A stretch of 64,000 nucleotides of DNA from Bacteroidaceae bacterium (GTDB taxonomy: Bacteria > Bacteroidota > Bacteroidia > Bacteroidales > Bacteroidaceae): positions 1 through 64,000 of the forward strand of contig JAILRU010000031.1 in assembly GCA_024697945.1 (NCBI GenBank). Reading direction: 5' to 3'. The notes beneath the pieces were generated by a model. That model made no database searches. It was not told where the DNA came from and saw only the letters and a program-made list of their open reading frames with translations. Shown here one piece after another: positions 1 through 8,163 of this stretch; positions within the stretch are counted from its first letter, which is position 1; each line of letters starts with the position of its first letter. A program made the translations under genes and the position numbers.

Positions 1-1
1 C

Positions 2-511
2 TATGAGGACTACCTCGTAGGCGCCACGCGCTGGGGCTGCGTCATCTTCTGGCAGATAGACCGCCAGGGACTGGTGCACGGAGGCCACATCATGCAGTAC
101 CGCCCCGACGGGCACCGCGGCGGCTATCAGGGCTGGACGCATGGGCCGCTCATCCAGCGCGGGCTGCTGCCGCCCGACTGGCAGCTCTACCAGTGCCTCT
201 TCGGCGAGCACCTGCTCAGCCGCTACCCCGACGCCCACGTCTGCCTCGTGGAGAGCGAGAAGACCGCCCTCATCATGGCAGCCTGCCAGCCCCAGTACCT
301 GTGGATGGCGACCAGCGGCAGCGGCGGACTCAGCACCGAGAAGGTCGCCTGCCTCCAGGGCCGTCGCCTCACCGTCTTTCCCGACAGCGGCTGCTACGAC
401 AAGTGGCGCAAGGTGATGCAGCAGACCCAGGGCCTCGACTACAACATCTCCGACGAACTGGAACAGTACCCCGCAAACACCGACCTCTGCGACCTTTTCC
501 TTTGCCCGTAG
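2..511 (+). CDS. DUF6371 / Toprim-like domain protein, 5'-truncated by window edge
   Basis: The frame is open from base 2, so the gene starts outside the window; 169 codons are visible. The order CVIFWQID, then CLFGEHLL, then the acidic LVESEKTALI and finally VFPDSGCYDKW matches my memory of the DUF6371 family of Bacteroidetes, whose C-terminal half resembles Toprim or primase-type domains (conserved Glu in VESEK, Asp in FPDSG). Such genes usually sit in integrated or mobile elements next to primase or mobilisation genes, so the window may begin at the edge of one. The catalytic role is not established. The codons here look rich in G/C compared with the A/T-rich DNA just downstream. Confidence 0.75.
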   Translation, partial: YEDYLVGATRWGCVIFWQIDRQGLVHGGHIMQYRPDGHRGGYQGWTHGPLIQRGLLPPDWQLYQCLFGEHLLSRYPDAHVCLVESEKTALIMAACQPQYLWMATSGSGGLSTEKVACLQGRRLTVFPDSGCYDKWRKVMQQTQGLDYNISDELEQYPANTDLCDLFLCP

Positions 512-551
512 CGTGCCGTCCTTCCTGCCGGAGCGATAGTATTCCTTGTCA

Positions 552-653
552 GGAAGGATTACTATTCCTCCAGCGGAAGGATTACTATTCCTCCAGCGGA
601 AGGATTACTATTCCTTCGAGGGAAGGATTACTATTCCTTCGACGGAAGGATAG
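552..653. repeat. 23-bp tandem repeat with internal inverted ends
   Basis: Units begin at 552, 575, 598, 621 and 644 (partial), so the period is exactly 23 bp. Each unit carries GGAA...TTCC inverted ends around GGATTACTA. A degenerate copy lies just upstream, from about 529. The array follows the DUF6371 stop by about 40 bp. It could fold into small hairpins, but there is no T-run typical of a terminator. Confidence 0.85.
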
Positions 654-734
654 CACCCGATTGACTAAACGAATTAATCGTTTAAGTGAAAAATTTAAAA
701 GGTGAAAAGGTGATAAAGAAAAAATCGTTTTTCT

Positions 735-765
735 TTTGTATTGTGCTCGCTTATTCGTACCTTTG
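735..765 (+). promoter_or_regulatory. Bacteroidetes promoter (TTTG / TACCTTTG)
   Basis: TTTG at 735-738 and TACCTTTG at 758-765 are separated by 19 bp, matching the Bacteroides sigma-ABfr consensus. It points at the broken short frame that begins at 793. Confidence 0.6.
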
Positions 766-792
766 TACGCGAAACATACAAAAAACATCGAT

Positions 793-896
793 ATGGCAAA
801 CAAGGAGTGAGTCTCTACATCGAGCCCATCCTCCTCGAAAGCGGCGAGGACTCGCCCATCTATCGTGAGGTCATGCGCACCGGCGTGGCAGTGTAA
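793..896 (+). pseudogene. Short broken coding remnant behind a good promoter
   Basis: An ATG at 793 gives MANKE and then a TGA stop at 808-810. A second frame, starting with the overlapping GTG at 807, continues as VSLYIEPILLESGEDSP and on to RTGVAV, with TAA at 894-896. The second half has protein-like composition and would join MANKE by a single frameshift. I cannot name the family. A strong promoter lies just upstream. The 512-941 gap holds only the 23-bp array, this promoter and this remnant. Confidence 0.3.
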
Positions 897-941
897 TAAA
901 GAAAATTAGAAAATAAGATAATTAGTAATTAAGGTAAGAAG

Positions 942-1151
942 ATGAAACATCTCAAGACATTCATCATCGCCATTCTCTGCGCAGTCGCAGGGACGGCAAA
1001 CACGGCATGGGCCGAGACAGTGACCTACACCATCAGTGGCGCCTTAGAAATGCACACTGGCATTACCACGCTCACCATCACCGCATCAGGCAGCGCTACG
1101 GGCAGCGCCTGGACGAAGGAAAGCACCAACGCCTGGGACGAGGAATGGTGA
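942..1151 (+). CDS. Small secreted protein, apparent fusion of a surface-protein leader to a WDEEW tail
   Basis: The 69-residue frame starts with a clear signal peptide (MKHLKTFIIAILCAVAG, cleavage near AWA-E). It continues with a short TVTYTISG-type segment like the starts of BspA-like proteins, then ends in GSAWTKESTNAWDEEW. That tail closely matches the last residues of the small protein at 4361-4546 (DARTKESSNIWDEEW). The simplest reading is a deletion that joined the 5' end of a surface-protein gene to the 3' end of a WDEEW-type gene. It may be expressed, but function is unlikely to be ancestral. Confidence 0.5.
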   Translation: MKHLKTFIIAILCAVAGTANTAWAETVTYTISGALEMHTGITTLTITASGSATGSAWTKESTNAWDEEW

Positions 1152-1158
1152 TGGGTGA

Positions 1159-1278
1159 CGGAGTCACCAATTGATAATTGATAATTGCTGGTATTCCCTC
1201 GATGGCGTGAAGCTTGCAGGCAAGCCGACGCAGAAAGGCATTTATATCAACAACGGACATAAAATCATCATCAAATAG
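1159..1278 (+). pseudogene. C-terminal remnant of a secreted surface protein
   Basis: A startless open stretch encodes WYSLDGVKLAGKPTQKGIYI followed by NNGHKIIIK and TAG. This is the usual tail of Prevotella-like secreted proteins and parallels IYNLAGQRLSKPQKG at the end of the gene at 1291-4338. It lies immediately after the fusion ORF at 942-1151, so the pair looks like the collapsed remains of an earlier surface-protein unit. The sequence before it contains TTGATAATTGATAATTG repeat DNA. Confidence 0.6.
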
Positions 1279-1290
1279 GAGAACAAAACA

Positions 1291-4200
1291 ATGAAGGACA
1301 AAATTTACAAACAATTCCGACGGGCAGCCATGACGCTGCTGCTTGTAGTAATGACTGCTCCTGCGGCGTGGGCGGCTGTGGGCGACGTGCTGGCGAGCGG
1401 CACGTGCGGCGACAACGTGACGTGGACGCTGACGGAGAACGGCGAGAAAGTAATTAGAGGTTCACGACAATATATCGGCCTCACCCTGACCGTCACCGGC
1501 ACAGGGGCAATGTAGGGTACCTCTTATGGCAATCAGCAATTCTACGATAATGGTCCCATCTCCAGCCAATTGATTACCGAGGCCATCATCGGCGAGGGTG
1601 TCACCAGTATCACCAGTATCAACAGCTTCGCAGGATATGATGTTCTGCGTAGGGTCAGCCTTCCCTCAACATTGACATCTATTCCCGCTGGTGCTTTCCG
1701 GCAGTGCAAGGCACACAAGAGCATCGTCATCCCTGACGCCGTGACGTCGATCGGCCGAAGCGCTTTCGAGAGTTGCGACAGCCTGAGGAGCGTGACAATC
1801 GGATCGGGCGTGACGCAGATTCAGAATTACGCCTTCAAGAACTGCGCGCAACTGATGACGGTGCGCTTTAAGCGCTATGTGCCGGATGACGAATATTATC
1901 CTATAACTATGAGTATAGGATACACTACCGACCGAGACGGAATCGATTCTTTCTACGGTTGTGCCGACCTCGTGTCCATCGTCGTGCCTGAGGCTGCGTT
2001 CGAAACTTACCGGGATAGGTACCACCTTATGAACTCATACGCTATCGGTTTAAATTACGCCAATCGCGAAGATGTACCAGGTTATTCCCATGAGGTTATC
2101 GAAAGCCACATACAGATTTACCGCACTCGCACCGACCGCGATACGCTGTTTGCCGTTGGCGCCACGAATGTGTGGAGGACGTGGTGTGACAACGTGAGCC
2201 ATGCCGCGCCCAAGGGTGCCGAGGTCTATACCGTGAATTGCGTAGAGGACAGAATGGTGAAGCTCAACAAGATCACCGCTACCGTCACCCTGCCCGAGGA
2301 CGAGCGCGAGGGCGAGCGCGAGGGCGTTGGCGACAACGGCGTGCGTGCCTTTATCCCTGCCTTTGTTCCTGTGCTCATCAAGCGCGCCAGCGGCGAGGTG
2401 ACGAAACCCCTCGTGGCTCGGTTTGTGATGGGCGGCGACATTACGCCGGAGAACGGATGGACCAGGATACAAGAGTCACATACTACCACAAGTGGCGGTA
2501 TATTTGACGCTGAGCTACAGAACGGCTCTGTGGCTATGGACATGATGCCCTACAGATATACTTCCGTTTCCTATGGGCCGGTCTTTAATGATGGCGTCAG
2601 ATGGAATGGTGGCTTAGTTAGAGGCAGTGCTGGTCCTAACAATAACTATTTCTGTGGCAACGTCTGTAATTACGACCCCGAATTTACAAGCTATAGTATA
2701 GATGACAATACCTTTACCCTCGAAGGCGATGAGTTCAAGCGCGTTGTTGATGTAAGCAAGGGCATCCCCATGCGCCAATTCGTCCTTGATATAAAATCCG
2801 GTGATTTGGGCAGCGACACCGAAAGCCCCGTGCCGCTGAAGGTGTTCAATGAATTGGCTTTGGCCGACAATGGCGACAACACCGACGCCATCGCCACGGC
2901 AGCCGCGAGTGGCAACACTTATGACAGGCTGACGCTCAGCGGCCGAACGCTCTACAAAGACGGCTTGTGGAACACGCTATGCCTACCCTTCGACGTGGAC
3001 GACTTCACTGGCACACCGCTCGAGGGGGCAACAGTGAAAACGCTCGGCAGCAGTTCCTTCAGCAACGGCACGCTGAATCTGAACTTCACCGACAACCTCT
3101 CCGCCATCGAGGCCGGCAAGCCCTATCTCGTGAAATGGTCTGGCCTTGTCTGCCTCACCATCAACAACGATGACGATTGGAACACGTTTGTCGCTGCAGT
3201 GGCAAATGGCAACTCGTTTGCCGAGAACTTCGTACGTTTAGATGCCGACATCAACGTCTCGACAATGGTGGGTTCGGAGAACCGCCCGTTCTGCGGCACC
3301 TTCGAAGGCAATGGCCACACGCTCAACGTCAGCATTGACAATTTAGGTGCTGATTACGCTGCGCCGTTCCGCTACATCAATGGCGCCACCATCCGCAATG
3401 TTAAGGTCACGGGCTCCGTGAATGGCGGACCATATTGCGCCGGCATTGTGGGTGCAGCTATGGGCGGCACAAACAGCATCCGCGACTGCTGGATGAATGC
3501 AAATGTGACGGGCCAGGGTTATATTGGCGGTGTCTTAGGCCACGGCACCGCATCAGCCACCACCATCTCGAACTGCTATATGGACGGCACACTCCGTGGT
3601 TACGGCATCGGTGTATTTTGCGGCTGGGGCTCCTCCGCCGGAACACACACCGCCGAGAACTGCTGGAGCATGGGTGATTACTACTATGCCATCAACGGCG
3701 GTGGCATTAATCTGATACAGACGGACGGCGGCATGGTTAACATTACCGACTGCTGTCATAATAGCGATGATATCCAGCAGGGAGTTAAGTTCTTTATTAT
3801 CTCTCTAGGTGGCACCAGCTTCAATGCCCAAATGGCACAGAATCTCGGCAGTCAGTGGACTGTAGATGAAAACGATAAACTGAAAATAAAACCGTCCTCT
3901 GCTGAATTTACTCTTGCTTCGGAAATTGTGAATCCTACGTTCAAAAGTGTTGCCATCAGCGATGCTTCGGTTCCCGTTGAGACCGGCTGTGTTGATTTCA
4001 TCGGCACCTTCGACCCCGTGACGCTCAGTGGCAACTCCGTGCTTTACCTCGGCACCAACAACAACCTCTACTATCCTTCAGCCGCCAGGACCATCGGCGC
4101 CTTCCGCGCGTACTTCGAGCTCGGCAACGGCCTGACAGTAGGCGACCCCGCGAGTCCCATCAAGGAGTTCAAGATGAACTTCGGCAACGAAGACGGCCCC

Positions 4201-4338
4201 GATGGAACCGGGGAAATTAAAAATGAAAAATTAAAAATGAAAAACGATAATGAGGCCATCTACAATCTCGCAGGCCAGCGACTCAGCAAGCCGCAGAAGG
4301 GAATAAATATCGTGAATGGAAGAAAGATATTAAAATAA
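1291..4338 (+). pseudogene. BspA-like leucine-rich-repeat surface protein interrupted by one in-frame TAG
   Basis: ATG at 1291 gives a signal peptide (MTLLLVVMTAPAAWA) and then 74 residues ending LTVTGTGAM, followed by TAG at 1513-1515. The same frame resumes at once (GTSYGNQQFYDNGP) and stays open to 4338. Apart from that one codon, this is a complete protein of about 1,015 residues. After the stop come BspA-type LRR_5 repeats (SVTIGSGVTQIQNYAFKNC), a long central region, a GLUG-like stretch (FEGNGHTLNVSI ... IGGVLGHG), and a C-terminal tail IYNLAGQRLSKPQKG that may act as a secretion or sorting signal. Known BspA proteins are secreted adhesins. A TTG at 1570 could restart translation but would give no signal peptide. 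A sequencing error cannot be excluded. Confidence 0.8.
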
Positions 4339-4360
4339 TAAGAAATGGAGGAATGAAATT

Positions 4361-4546
4361 ATGAAAAAGACGTATTTGAACCCCACAATGGTGGTAGTGA
4401 AGTTACAGCACAGCAGCATCATCTGTGCGAGCAACGGCAACGCAGTCAGCAGCATCGACGGCAATGCCGGCCTCAACTATGGCGGAGCAGGCAGCGGCGA
4501 TGCCCGCACCAAGGAATCCAGCAACATCTGGGACGAGGAATGGTAA
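4361..4546 (+). CDS. Small protein of the MKKTY...WDEEW type, function unknown
   Basis: This 61-residue protein begins 22 bp after the BspA-like gene, so the two are probably cotranscribed. It starts MKKTYLNPTMVVVKLQ, has a middle rich in Ser, Gly and Asn (SSIICASNGN) and ends TKESSNIWDEEW. Similar short proteins, with a basic MKK-Y-P start and an acidic aromatic end, are common in Bacteroidales as unnamed ORFs, often beside surface-protein genes. There is no convincing signal peptide. The conserved ends with a variable middle would fit a peptide precursor or a small partner of the neighbour, but nothing here proves either. Confidence 0.65.
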   Translation: MKKTYLNPTMVVVKLQHSSIICASNGNAVSSIDGNAGLNYGGAGSGDARTKESSNIWDEEW

Positions 4547-4572
4547 GCGGGCAAAGCCCTTGGCTTCGCCCT

Positions 4573-4632
4573 AAATGAAAAATGAAAAATGAAAAATGAA
4601 AAATGAAAAATGAAAAGGGAAAAGGGAAAAAT
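4573..4632. repeat. AAATGAA heptamer repeat
   Basis: About six copies of AAATGAA run from 4573 and decay into AAAAGGG-type units near 4610-4632. The same A-rich sequence type is translated inside the preceding gene at about 4215-4245. Confidence 0.8.
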
Positions 4633-4666
4633 GATAATGTGAAGTGCAAAAAAATGGCAAAAAAGA

Positions 4667-4696
4667 TTGGAGATAAAGGAAAAAATTGTATCTTTG
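4667..4696 (+). promoter_or_regulatory. Bacteroidetes promoter for the DUF4332 gene
   Basis: TTG at 4667-4669, a 19-bp spacer and TATCTTTG at 4689-4696 fit the -33/-7 consensus. The start codon is 41 bp downstream. Confidence 0.75.
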
Positions 4697-4737
4697 CCTT
4701 GATAATATCTATTATTAACTCTTAATCCTTATTTATT

Positions 4738-5145
4738 ATGTCATACAAAATTATCGACATCGAGGGTATAGGCGAGGTTTATGCTCCGAAACTCATCAAG
4801 GCTGGTATTGTGAAAGTTGAAGACCTGTTGGCAAAGTGCGCTGCTCCCAAGGGCCGTGCTGAACTGGCTGCCGCAACTGGCATCAGCGAGAAACTGATCC
4901 TGACGTGGACAAACCATGCCGACCTCTTCCGCATCAAGGGCATAGGTCCCCAGTTCTCCGAGTTGCTCGAAGCTGCTGGTGTTGATACGGTTAAGGAACT
5001 CCGTCACCGTGTGGCCGAGAATCTGGTGCAGAAGCTTCAGGAGACCAACGATGCAAAGCGTCTGGTTCGCCGTGTTCCTACTGTTAAGCAAGTGGCAAAG
5101 ATGATTGAGGCTGCCAAGGAACTGAAACCTGTTATGACGTACTAA
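4738..5145 (+). CDS. DUF4332 domain protein (helix-hairpin-helix type)
   Basis: The protein has 135 residues and no signal peptide. It contains two helix-hairpin-helix-like segments: IDIEGIGEVYAPKLIKAGI near residues 6-25 and FRIKGIGPQFSELLEAAGV near residues 63-81. Each is followed by a helix with a conserved Leu pattern. This is the DUF4332 fold, related to the DNA-binding (HhH)2 modules of polymerases and topoisomerases. In Bacteroidetes it occurs as a stand-alone cytoplasmic protein whose exact role is unknown. The gene has its own promoter and a strong terminator, so it is a single-gene unit. Nucleic-acid binding is inferred from the fold only. Confidence 0.85.
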   Translation: MSYKIIDIEGIGEVYAPKLIKAGIVKVEDLLAKCAAPKGRAELAAATGISEKLILTWTNHADLFRIKGIGPQFSELLEAAGVDTVKELRHRVAENLVQKLQETNDAKRLVRRVPTVKQVAKMIEAAKELKPVMTY

Positions 5146-5165
5146 GCTATTACAACTGAAAACAA

Positions 5166-5199
5166 AGAGGCCCGCAGCGATTGTTGCGGGCCTCTTTTT
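5166..5199 (+). terminator. Rho-independent terminator
   Basis: An 11-bp perfect stem, AGAGGCCCGCA (5166-5176) with TGCGGGCCTCT (5185-5195), has an 8-nt loop and is followed by TTTT. It ends the DUF4332 unit. The convergent phosphatase gene ends at 5244, so it may serve that strand weakly as well. Confidence 0.9.
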
Positions 5200-5243
5200 G
5201 TTCCCCGAGGTGCGTACTTCGGGAACATTTTTCGTGGAAATCT

Positions 5244-5951
5244 TTACTTCAGGCGGTCGAACTCGTCTCTGGCTTTGAAGAGCTGTGTGCGGAACTCCTC
5301 ATTGTTGAGCAAAGCGGGAAGCACCAAAGCGCCAACCATCTGTCCGGCCTTGACGTCGCTGTAGTGGTGGAAGCCTACAATCCAGCGGCTCTCACCAAAC
5401 TCCAGTCCGCGTTTGTAGAGCTGGTCCTGCCTCTCGGGATTGATGCAGGCAAGTACCATCGCCACGGCAGTTCCGATGGCACTGTGTCCAGACACATAGC
5501 TGCCATTGTTACGCAGACCTTCCTCTGCCTCTGGAACGGATGTGGGTTCGTTGTAGAGGGCGTATGGGCGTGTGCGTTTGTATTTATTCTTCGTGCAGCG
5601 GGTGGCATAGCTGCCGGCATCTTCCTTCATTCTGGCAATGAGCGTGTAGATTTCAGGTGTGTTCTCTTTGGAGAGGGTCATACCGAAGGCCTCGGAGAAG
5701 ACTTCCAGAATGTTGTCTGTACTGGTGTTGGCATCCTTGATGGCCTGTTTGCCGCGTTCTGTGTTGCGGAGCGTCTTGCCGTATTGGTACATGTGGAAGT
5801 CCTGTTCGAACAGCAGGGAACCGAATGCTGGGGGATCACCCATGAAAATTGTGTCGTGCGGAGCTTCTTCTTTCGTCAGGTAGTGGTTAGACTGTCCGTA
5901 AACAACGATACTTGAGAACAATAACGCAATGAGAAATAGATTTTTTTTCAT
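5244..5951 (-). CDS. Class A non-specific acid phosphatase (PAP2 superfamily)
   Basis: The 235-residue precursor has a signal peptide (MKKNLFLIALLFSSIVVYGQ), so it is exported, probably to the periplasm. The three PAP2 motifs are present: KNKYKRTRPY (K-x6-RP type), GSYVSGHSAIG (a PSGH variant with Val in place of Pro), and GESRWIVGFHHYSD (SR-x5-H-x3-D). These supply the phosphate-binding Arg/Lys residues and the two catalytic His residues. The length matches PhoN/PhoC-type enzymes, which remove phosphate from nucleotides and other monoesters; lipid substrates are also possible for the fold. It follows the tyrosine phosphatase gene on the same strand by 12 bp, so the two are likely one transcript. 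Confidence 0.9.
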   Translation of the reverse strand: MKKNLFLIALLFSSIVVYGQSNHYLTKEEAPHDTIFMGDPPAFGSLLFEQDFHMYQYGKTLRNTERGKQAIKDANTSTDNILEVFSEAFGMTLSKENTPEIYTLIARMKEDAGSYATRCTKNKYKRTRPYALYNEPTSVPEAEEGLRNNGSYVSGHSAIGTAVAMVLACINPERQDQLYKRGLEFGESRWIVGFHHYSDVKAGQMVGALVLPALLNNEEFRTQLFKARDEFDRLK

Positions 5952-5963
5952 AGTTTTATGGGT

Positions 5964-6431
5964 TTAATGTTTTTTTGTTTGTAAAGTCACATAATCTAAA
6001 AGGCACTTGCAACCTTCGGTTACGTCGCGCCAGGTGGCCTGGAAGTCTCTTGTGTACCAAGGGTCTGCCACATCGCCTCCTCTGGTGGTGAAGTCGAGCA
6101 GCTTGCGGATTTTCCCTTCTGGGTCGCCTCCGCAGATGTCAAACATGTCTTCGATGTTGTACTCGTCCATTCCTATCAGCAGGTCGAACCGGTCGTAGTC
6201 GTACGCGGTTAATTGCCGAGCTGTCTTGCCTTTGCACGAGATACCGTGTTGGGCCAAGATGCGTTTGGCTGGTGGATAGACCTCGTTGCCGATTTCTTCC
6301 GTCGAGGCGGCTGCCGATTCTATGTAGAACTTGTCTGCAAGTCCGGCCTTTGCCACCAAATCCTTCATCACAAACTCTGCCATCGGGCTTCGGCAGATAT
6401 TACCGTGACAGACAAAAAGTATCCCTTTCAT
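5964..6431 (-). CDS. Low-molecular-weight protein tyrosine phosphatase
   Basis: The N-terminus MKGILFVCHGNICRSPMAE carries the C-x5-R phosphate loop (Cys8, Arg14 followed by Ser), and DPWYTRDF near the end provides the general-acid Asp. At 155 residues it is normal for the family, which dephosphorylates tyrosine on cytoplasmic proteins, often tyrosine kinases of capsule systems. I chose the ATG at 6431 over the upstream ATG at 6452 because the extra residues (MKRKKGK) are translated from the purine-rich ribosome-binding region. The upstream C69 peptidase gene stops 24 bp before this start. No kinase gene is visible nearby. Confidence 0.9.
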   Translation of the reverse strand: MKGILFVCHGNICRSPMAEFVMKDLVAKAGLADKFYIESAAASTEEIGNEVYPPAKRILAQHGISCKGKTARQLTAYDYDRFDLLIGMDEYNIEDMFDICGGDPEGKIRKLLDFTTRGGDVADPWYTRDFQATWRDVTEGCKCLLDYVTLQTKKH

Positions 6432-6455
6432 TTTCCCCTTTTTCCTTTTCATTCT

Positions 6456-8033
6456 TCAGAATCCTGACCAGAACTGGCGCCAGTACTTCTTGGCGAGTTC
6501 GTCCCAACGTCCGATGGTGGCATTGAAGAAGTCGGCAGTGTAGCCGTTGAGGAAAGCGGTACGTTCTTTCTTGTCGGTGTTCCACCATGTTCGTTCCACG
6601 AAGCTCTGTTCGCGCTCGGCTTTGTCGAGGAAGTATTGCTGAGCTTTTTGTAGCGATTCGCGCGTTTGTCCCCATTTCAACGAGGAAATGCGGTTTGCTT
6701 CACGGTAATGCCAAAGGGCGGCATCCTCGCGTTTGCGATGCTGGCCGCAGACACCAAGCATCATGGGCAGCTCCGTGTTGCCAGAGAAGACGGGAAAGCG
6801 AGGTGACTGTCCGGGATTGTCGAGTGCTATCCAGGCAACACCGCCTATCTCGTCGGGCATCCACGAACGCAGTTGGATGACGGTACTGTAGGCGCACCAA
6901 GAGACGCTGACGGTTCGGATATTCGCCATTGTGGAGTCGTTCAGCAGACCGGCATAGCGGCGGATTTCATCCGGACGCATCCAGGGATTGCTTATCAGGG
7001 GTTTGCCTCCCTTGAGCTTCACCCCGTCGCCATCCTTTGCGAGGGAGTCGATGCGACAGGAAAGGCTCTGCTCTGTCCCCTCATAGTAGGAGCCCAAAAG
7101 CTTGGAAACCGTCTCGACGGAGAGTTTCTCTTTGGGTTTTACAGAAAGCGGCAATTCCTCCATTTCATTGGTAAATCCGGCATCAGGAGCCAGTTGTTGC
7201 ATGATGAAGAGTTCGCGAACGCTGTAGTTCTTGGGCTCGTCGAAGTAGTTGCCACCTGAGTAAGCCTTCCAGAAAGAGAACTCGCTCTGGCCGTCCCAGA
7301 GCTTCAGTTGCTTGGCAACAGAGAAGACATTGTCCGAAGCCATGAAATGGTCTGTGTCGTTGAGGTTGATGCGTCCAATGCGTGAGATGTTGGCACTCAC
7401 GGCAATCTCGTCGTCGGGAATGCGCTGGGCTGCCCAGACACCCCCGATGTTCTTCGGTCCTTCTCCGAACACCTCGAATATCCAAACCTCGTTTTGGTCG
7501 GCAATCGTCAGGCATTCGCCGCTGTCTCCGTAGCCATATTGCTTGATGAGGCTGCCCATCAGCCGGATTGCGTCACGGGCTGTCGTGCAGCGTTGCAGGG
7601 CAACACGTTGCAGCTCTTCGATGAGGAAGAGGCCGTTTTTGTTCTGTAAGGTGTCGCGACCGCTAATCGTCGTTTCTCCCATTGCCAGCTGTTTTTCATT
7701 CAGGCAGGGATAGGCGGTGTTGAGGAAGCGGTAGGTGTGGCGTGCCTGTGGGATGGTACCTCTTTCCTTGACGTCTGTCAGGTCCTTCTGGTGTTCTGTG
7801 TGCATCAAACCTTCGTAGATGCTCATGATGGTGTCGCGAGGGTAGTCCTTTGCCGGTTCGATGCTCATCCAGGTCCGATACCAGGAGTCGCAGGTATGGC
7901 TCGTCATCACGGAACCATCCACGGAGGCCTTCTTGCCTACCATGATACTGGTGCAGGCATCTCTCTCTGTTTGTGCCAATGTGTTCAAGCCGCTCAAACA
8001 AAGTAATACCAATCCAATAAACACTCTTTTCAT
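6456..8033 (-). CDS. Peptidase family C69/U34 dipeptidase, secreted
   Basis: The 525-residue precursor has a signal peptide (IGLVLLCLSGLNTLAQ). Cys27 in RDACTSIMVGKKAS lies just after the cleavage site. In the C69 (Ntn-hydrolase) family such a near-N-terminal Cys becomes the nucleophile after autoprocessing. Other family signatures are DGSVMTSHTCDSWY, YGYGDSGECLTIAD and EVWIFEVFGEGP. These enzymes release dipeptides or cleave them from oligopeptides; the location is probably periplasmic or at the outer surface. The gene is first in a unit with the two phosphatases and has its own promoter, divergent from the oxidoreductase. Substrate cannot be told from sequence. Confidence 0.9.
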   Translation of the reverse strand: MKRVFIGLVLLCLSGLNTLAQTERDACTSIMVGKKASVDGSVMTSHTCDSWYRTWMSIEPAKDYPRDTIMSIYEGLMHTEHQKDLTDVKERGTIPQARHTYRFLNTAYPCLNEKQLAMGETTISGRDTLQNKNGLFLIEELQRVALQRCTTARDAIRLMGSLIKQYGYGDSGECLTIADQNEVWIFEVFGEGPKNIGGVWAAQRIPDDEIAVSANISRIGRINLNDTDHFMASDNVFSVAKQLKLWDGQSEFSFWKAYSGGNYFDEPKNYSVRELFIMQQLAPDAGFTNEMEELPLSVKPKEKLSVETVSKLLGSYYEGTEQSLSCRIDSLAKDGDGVKLKGGKPLISNPWMRPDEIRRYAGLLNDSTMANIRTVSVSWCAYSTVIQLRSWMPDEIGGVAWIALDNPGQSPRFPVFSGNTELPMMLGVCGQHRKREDAALWHYREANRISSLKWGQTRESLQKAQQYFLDKAEREQSFVERTWWNTDKKERTAFLNGYTADFFNATIGRWDELAKKYWRQFWSGF

Positions 8034-8057
8034 AGACTTTTGTAGTTAAATGTTCTG

Positions 8058-8088
8058 CAAAGGTACAAAATAGCCTTATTGTTTACAA
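8058..8088 (-). promoter_or_regulatory. Promoter of the C69 peptidase unit
   Basis: Reading the minus strand, TACCTTTG lies at 8065-8058 and TTG at 8088-8086, with a 20-bp spacer. It is divergent from the plus-strand promoter at 8106-8136. Confidence 0.75.
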
Positions 8089-8105
8089 CAAAAGAGTTCA
8101 TTTTC

Positions 8106-8136
8106 TTGCATAATTGAGGTGTTTTGTTTACTTTTG
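8106..8136 (+). promoter_or_regulatory. Promoter of the Gfo/Idh/MocA oxidoreductase
   Basis: TTG at 8106-8108, a 20-bp spacer and TACTTTTG at 8129-8136. The start codon is 28 bp downstream. Confidence 0.7.
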
Positions 8137-8163
8137 TAAGCTAATATCAAAAACTCACTCAAT

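Noticed and set aside
5181..5915. 244-codon plus-strand frame over the acid phosphatase
   Set aside because: The minus-strand gene has a signal peptide and all three PAP2 motifs. The plus frame begins within the terminator area and has no recognisable domain.
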